A DNA stretch of 64,000 nt from Rubrivivax sp. GTDB lineage: Bacteria > Pseudomonadota > Gammaproteobacteria > Burkholderiales > Burkholderiaceae_C. This document shows, in pieces, positions 61,349 to 64,000 of the stretch. The position numbers and the translations under genes were made by a program. The notes under the pieces were generated by a model that ran no database searches, was not told the origin of the DNA, and was given only the letters and a program-made list of their open reading frames with translations. Where the stretch lies: NCBI GenBank assembly GCA_022842595.1, contig JALHPF010000005.1, positions 62,001-126,000 on the forward strand, given 5' to 3'. Numbering within the stretch: position 1 is the first letter of the stretch; each line of letters opens with the position of its first letter.

Positions 61349-61759
61349 TCACCCCGGCAGGTCGTCGCCGCCCTCGAGCCTGCGTGCTTCCCGCTCGAAG
61401 TGGTTGTCGATGTACGGCCGGCGAGCTTGGAGCAGTTGCCAGGCGCTGCTGCCGAGATAGAGCACGAAGAACAGCAGTCCCCACCGCTCGTACTGCGCCA
61501 CGTGGACCCGTTCGTGCGAGCGCAAGGCGCCGTGGCACGCATGCGTGCGCGCCAGCACGATGTGGCCCAGAGTGATCGCGCTGAAGGGCAGCCGTGCAAG
61601 CAGCCTTGCGCCAGGGAGCCGGTCGCTGTCGAACGCCACCTCGATGACGCCGGTGACGCGCCGCGCCGATGCGCCGGCGGCGGAAAGCAGCAGCGCAGGC
61701 AGCGCGCCCACCGCCGTGCAGGGCCCTTCGGGTGCTCTCGCGCCGAAGGACGGTTGCAC
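61349..61759 (-). CDS. Small membrane protein with HExxH motif (copy 2, altered N-terminus)
   Basis: A 136-residue paralogue of 58376-58792. From PCTAVG onward the two are nearly identical (for example SHERVHVAQYERWG), but the first ~14 residues (MQPSFGARAPEG) are unrelated and lack the hydrophobic start of copy 1. The duplication ended inside the gene, so this copy runs into foreign upstream sequence and may be a pseudogene. Confidence 0.5.
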   Translation of the reverse strand: MQPSFGARAPEGPCTAVGALPALLLSAAGASARRVTGVIEVAFDSDRLPGARLLARLPFSAITLGHIVLARTHACHGALRSHERVHVAQYERWGLLFFVLYLGSSAWQLLQARRPYIDNHFEREARRLEGGDDLPG

Positions 61760-62071
61760 TCACAAAAGCGAACAGTCGAGGCTTCAGGCCCACGTCCTGG
61801 GTCGAACGACCGTTTCCATACGGGTTGAACTCACCAAAGCGACCTTCTGCAGACATGGACCCCATCCGTCGCGCCGTCGCAGACCGGACATTCGACAGGC
61901 GGCGCCATAGGCTACAGCGGCGATATCATCCGAGTGAGCCAAGGCAACACTCCTGCGGTTCCATGCCCCGCCATGCGGGCAGCGTGCGCGACACAATCTG
62001 CGCCAGGTAGTTCGCTTCCATCGATGTGCACCCCAGCCAAGTCTTCAGGTCGTCGACAAGGGAAGGTTCAG
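61760..62071 (+). other. Intergenic region before the TIR gene pair
   Basis: About 310 bp with no gene supported; it probably contains the promoter of the two genes that follow. Confidence 0.4.
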
Positions 62072-62545
62072 ATGGGATATCCGAAGGACTTGCCGGGACT
62101 CGCACAGAGTGCACGAAATCTGTCCAAGGCCATCTTCGAAGGGGAGCCCACGGAGACGTGGGATCTTCTCTTTCCGCGCGAACCGAGCCTTCGCGCCAGG
62201 CGAATGGCATGGCAAGAATTGAGCGTGCCGTACTGCATGCTCTTGTTCCTCGTCAGCGTGCATCGCAAGCTCGAACCCGAGAACTACAAGGCTTGGCATG
62301 CAGCGATCCTCTCGCCTTTTGTCGGAAAGCCCTTTTCGGGGAGCCCGGACTTTGAACCGGCGATCAACGCATTCATGAAACTCGTCTATCACATGGGCGA
62401 GTCAACCAAGCAGCAACAAGACTCCTTCGTCTCCGCGCTGCAGTGGTTCTGTGAAGATCTAGGCGCCGACGAGGAACGAACCATCAAGCTTGCGGCTCGG
62501 GTGTTCGTGGGGATGAGCCAGTCCGTGGACGCGGAAATCGCCTGA
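62072..62545 (+). CDS. Hypothetical protein upstream of TIR gene
   Basis: A 157-residue helical protein with GGAAGG before the ATG at 62072. No motif recognised; the helices (PGLAQSARNLSKAIFEGE, DSFVSALQWFCEDLGADEER) suggest a compact soluble fold. It is 13 bp upstream of a TIR-domain gene on the same strand, so it may be its partner or regulator. Confidence 0.65.
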   Translation: MGYPKDLPGLAQSARNLSKAIFEGEPTETWDLLFPREPSLRARRMAWQELSVPYCMLLFLVSVHRKLEPENYKAWHAAILSPFVGKPFSGSPDFEPAINAFMKLVYHMGESTKQQQDSFVSALQWFCEDLGADEERTIKLAARVFVGMSQSVDAEIA

Positions 62546-62558
62546 TCGGGCGTACCAG

Positions 62559-64000
62559 ATGACCGAACCGAGAACCAAGGTCGTCATCGACAACTCCTCC
62601 GTCGCGGGCGCTGGTCGGGCGCTCTACGAGGCGGAGCCGGATCCATTGGATATCGCGGGACTCGAGCATCTCCTTCTATCCTTGTTGTTGTCGGACGAGG
62701 TCGTCCTCGACGGGTCGTCGCGGCGCATCGGCATCCAGGCGCATCACAAGCTGCCAGAGCCCTTCCGGGCCATGGCGGCAAAGGGTGTCGATGCGACCTG
62801 GACATGGCATTTGGCCTTTCCTGCGCTGACGAAGCTGGGGCCGATCACGGACATGTACGTCAAGAACAAATACCGGGCCATCGATGCGATCGCTCCGTAC
62901 CTTCTCAGATACTTCTCTCGTGCCGAGCAGAGCGAGTATCTGTTCTCCAAGGTCCCCAGCATCTACCGATCATCCGCGCACTTCGACTGGTATGCGTTCG
63001 AGCAGGCGGAAGCCCGGATCAGGGATGCGGATCCCGGCTTCCAGGCCAGCGATGCCGCGTTTGCCTGCGCGCTGTACGCGTGGCGGGGCCTGTACTACTT
63101 CGAGTTCGCGAAAGAACAGGGCCTCACCTACTTGCCAAGTCCCGAGCGAACCGCTTTCATCGAGCGGATCGCGATTCCTGGAGCGCGACTGGTGAACCTG
63201 AGTACCGTCGACATTGCGCGAATCGCCGACCTCCTCAGCGAACCGCGCGTCGAATTGCTCGAGTCCAGCTTCGCGAGCGACCAGACTCTAGAGTTCGTAC
63301 TTCCGCCGGTGGTGAACCTGCTGGTGGGAGAGGCGAAGACCAGCCGAAGCGAGGTGGTCGACCGATTCGTCGAGTTGCGTCTCTCGAAGGAGGGCAAGGC
63401 GCTGCGGCGTTGGTTCGCGCGATACCTGCGAGCCTATCGGTCCGGTGACTTCGTGATGCTCGGATCACTCACGGGCGAGTTTCGCGAGTCTGTCGAGCGA
63501 GCGTTTTCCGAATGGGGCGCCGCCGGAGCCCCGCAAGGTGGTACTTGCATCAAGCCGAAGCTTCCGTTCCAGGGCGTCAGGGTCCCGAAGACCTTGAAAG
63601 GCGAGGCGTCCAGACTCCTTGCAGGGATCTTCGAGAACAAGAGCTTCGACATGCTGATCTCGCAAATCGTGCGCCGGTCCGTGGATGCAACCCAGTGGCA
63701 CGAGAGATTCGCACAGCTGTCACCGATCGCCGATGCACCAGATCGGGTCACGTGGGTCGTCAAGGACGACTCGCCGCTTGTTGCGCTGGCAGAGCAGCAG
63801 AGCCGTTCGCGCATGAAGACCGAGTCCGCAGTGGACCAGTCGGCCTGGTATCGGACGGGGCGGCCGTGGACGCCGGCCGGAGGCGGGCCCGCCCACACTG
63901 CCGAGACCCAGGGGTCGCAGTGCGCTGACGACGCCGAAGGCAGCGCTGGGAACTTCCGATACGACGTCTTTATCAGCTATAGCCACTTGGACAGCGAATG
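62559..64000 (+). CDS. Large protein ending in a TIR domain (partial, runs off the window)
   Basis: An open frame from ATG 62559 to the window edge, at least 480 residues. The first ~460 residues are of unknown family, with a helical middle (RYFSRAEQSEYLFSKVPSIY) and a basic linker. The last residues before the edge (RYDVFISYSHLDSE) are the first strand and BB-loop of a TIR domain, so the TIR is C-terminal. This is a sensor-then-TIR order, opposite to the TIR protein at 43480. Co-directional with the small gene upstream. Confidence 0.75.
   Translation, partial: MTEPRTKVVIDNSSVAGAGRALYEAEPDPLDIAGLEHLLLSLLLSDEVVLDGSSRRIGIQAHHKLPEPFRAMAAKGVDATWTWHLAFPALTKLGPITDMYVKNKYRAIDAIAPYLLRYFSRAEQSEYLFSKVPSIYRSSAHFDWYAFEQAEARIRDADPGFQASDAAFACALYAWRGLYYFEFAKEQGLTYLPSPERTAFIERIAIPGARLVNLSTVDIARIADLLSEPRVELLESSFASDQTLEFVLPPVVNLLVGEAKTSRSEVVDRFVELRLSKEGKALRRWFARYLRAYRSGDFVMLGSLTGEFRESVERAFSEWGAAGAPQGGTCIKPKLPFQGVRVPKTLKGEASRLLAGIFENKSFDMLISQIVRRSVDATQWHERFAQLSPIADAPDRVTWVVKDDSPLVALAEQQSRSRMKTESAVDQSAWYRTGRPWTPAGGGPAHTAETQGSQCADDAEGSAGNFRYDVFISYSHLDSE

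Larger units (their letters stand above)
61186..61724 (+). repeat. Duplicated flank block (copy C of a ~540-bp repeat)
   Basis: Partner of 58204-58751. Includes the terminator and nearly the whole HExxH-protein gene; similarity ends at gtgcagggc where the upstream sequence changes. Confidence 0.8.

Noticed and set aside
61305..61865. A 186-residue minus-strand open frame overlapping the second HExxH gene
   Set aside because: Arg/Ala-rich out-of-frame shadow; the similar gene at 58376 supports the other frame.

Overview
The window is GC-rich DNA from a betaproteobacterium, most likely of the order Burkholderiales. The evidence is gene content and order: a sulfur-oxidation/cytochrome cluster, rsmB next to a DUF4390 gene and an NtrY/NtrX-like pair, a polyhydroxyalkanoate-system protein, and a 16S rRNA methyltransferase and GTP cyclohydrolase of that type. 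I cannot name the genus from the sequence alone.

Layout. (1) 1-5852: flavocytochrome c sulfide dehydrogenase subunits (minus strand), then a SoxH-like metallo-hydrolase, a TlpA/SoxW-like thioredoxin, transketolase, two small c-type cytochromes and an ArsR-family regulator. (2) 5877-12247: BLUF photoreceptor and FolE (minus strand), then rsmB, a DUF4390 protein, an NtrY-like kinase and a short NtrX-like regulator. (3) 12295-12370: tRNA-Phe(GAA). (4) 12371-54524: a 42-kb genomic island inserted at the tRNA-Phe 3' end. It is bounded by a 46-bp perfect direct repeat and by matching pairs of TGTAAGC(A) repeats just inside each end, and it carries a tyrosine integrase at its right end. (5) 54525-64000: flanking DNA with two further decayed tRNA-Phe 3'-end copies (58204 and 61186), a two-component system, a duplicated small HExxH-protein gene, gene fragments (Fic, DHFR-like), YjbQ, and the start of another TIR-domain system cut by the window edge.

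The island begins with a small phage-like replication module: an AlpA-like HTH protein, a Cys-rich peptide, a DnaT-like protein and a DnaB helicase. The main cargo follows. It is a tightly packed seven-gene operon (17642-33985): a C5 cytosine methyltransferase, an SF1 helicase, DrmA-like and DrmB-like (DUF1998) proteins, a NERD-SF1 helicase, and a type III-like Res/Mod pair. After it come a three-gene cassette (P-loop kinase, FAD protein, DUF3850), a 1581-aa HATPase-plus-DEAD helicase fusion, and a Vsr endonuclease. This looks like a composite of DISARM core genes with a type III restriction-modification pair, bracketed by a C5 methylase and its usual repair partner Vsr. No DrmC-like phospholipase-D protein is visible.

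An integrase remnant with its own degenerate arm-site pair at 42.66-42.77 kb suggests the island is two fused elements. The second part carries a NUDIX-TIR-membrane protein operon, a PD-(D/E)XK-like protein, and a 1346-aa STAND-type NTPase. That NTPase has a Cap4-like N-terminal nuclease signature, a nearly identical 40-residue repeat array and a C-terminal S1-like region. I see no conjugation, relaxase, capsid or portal genes. Functional statements are inferences from motifs and context; no database search was run.
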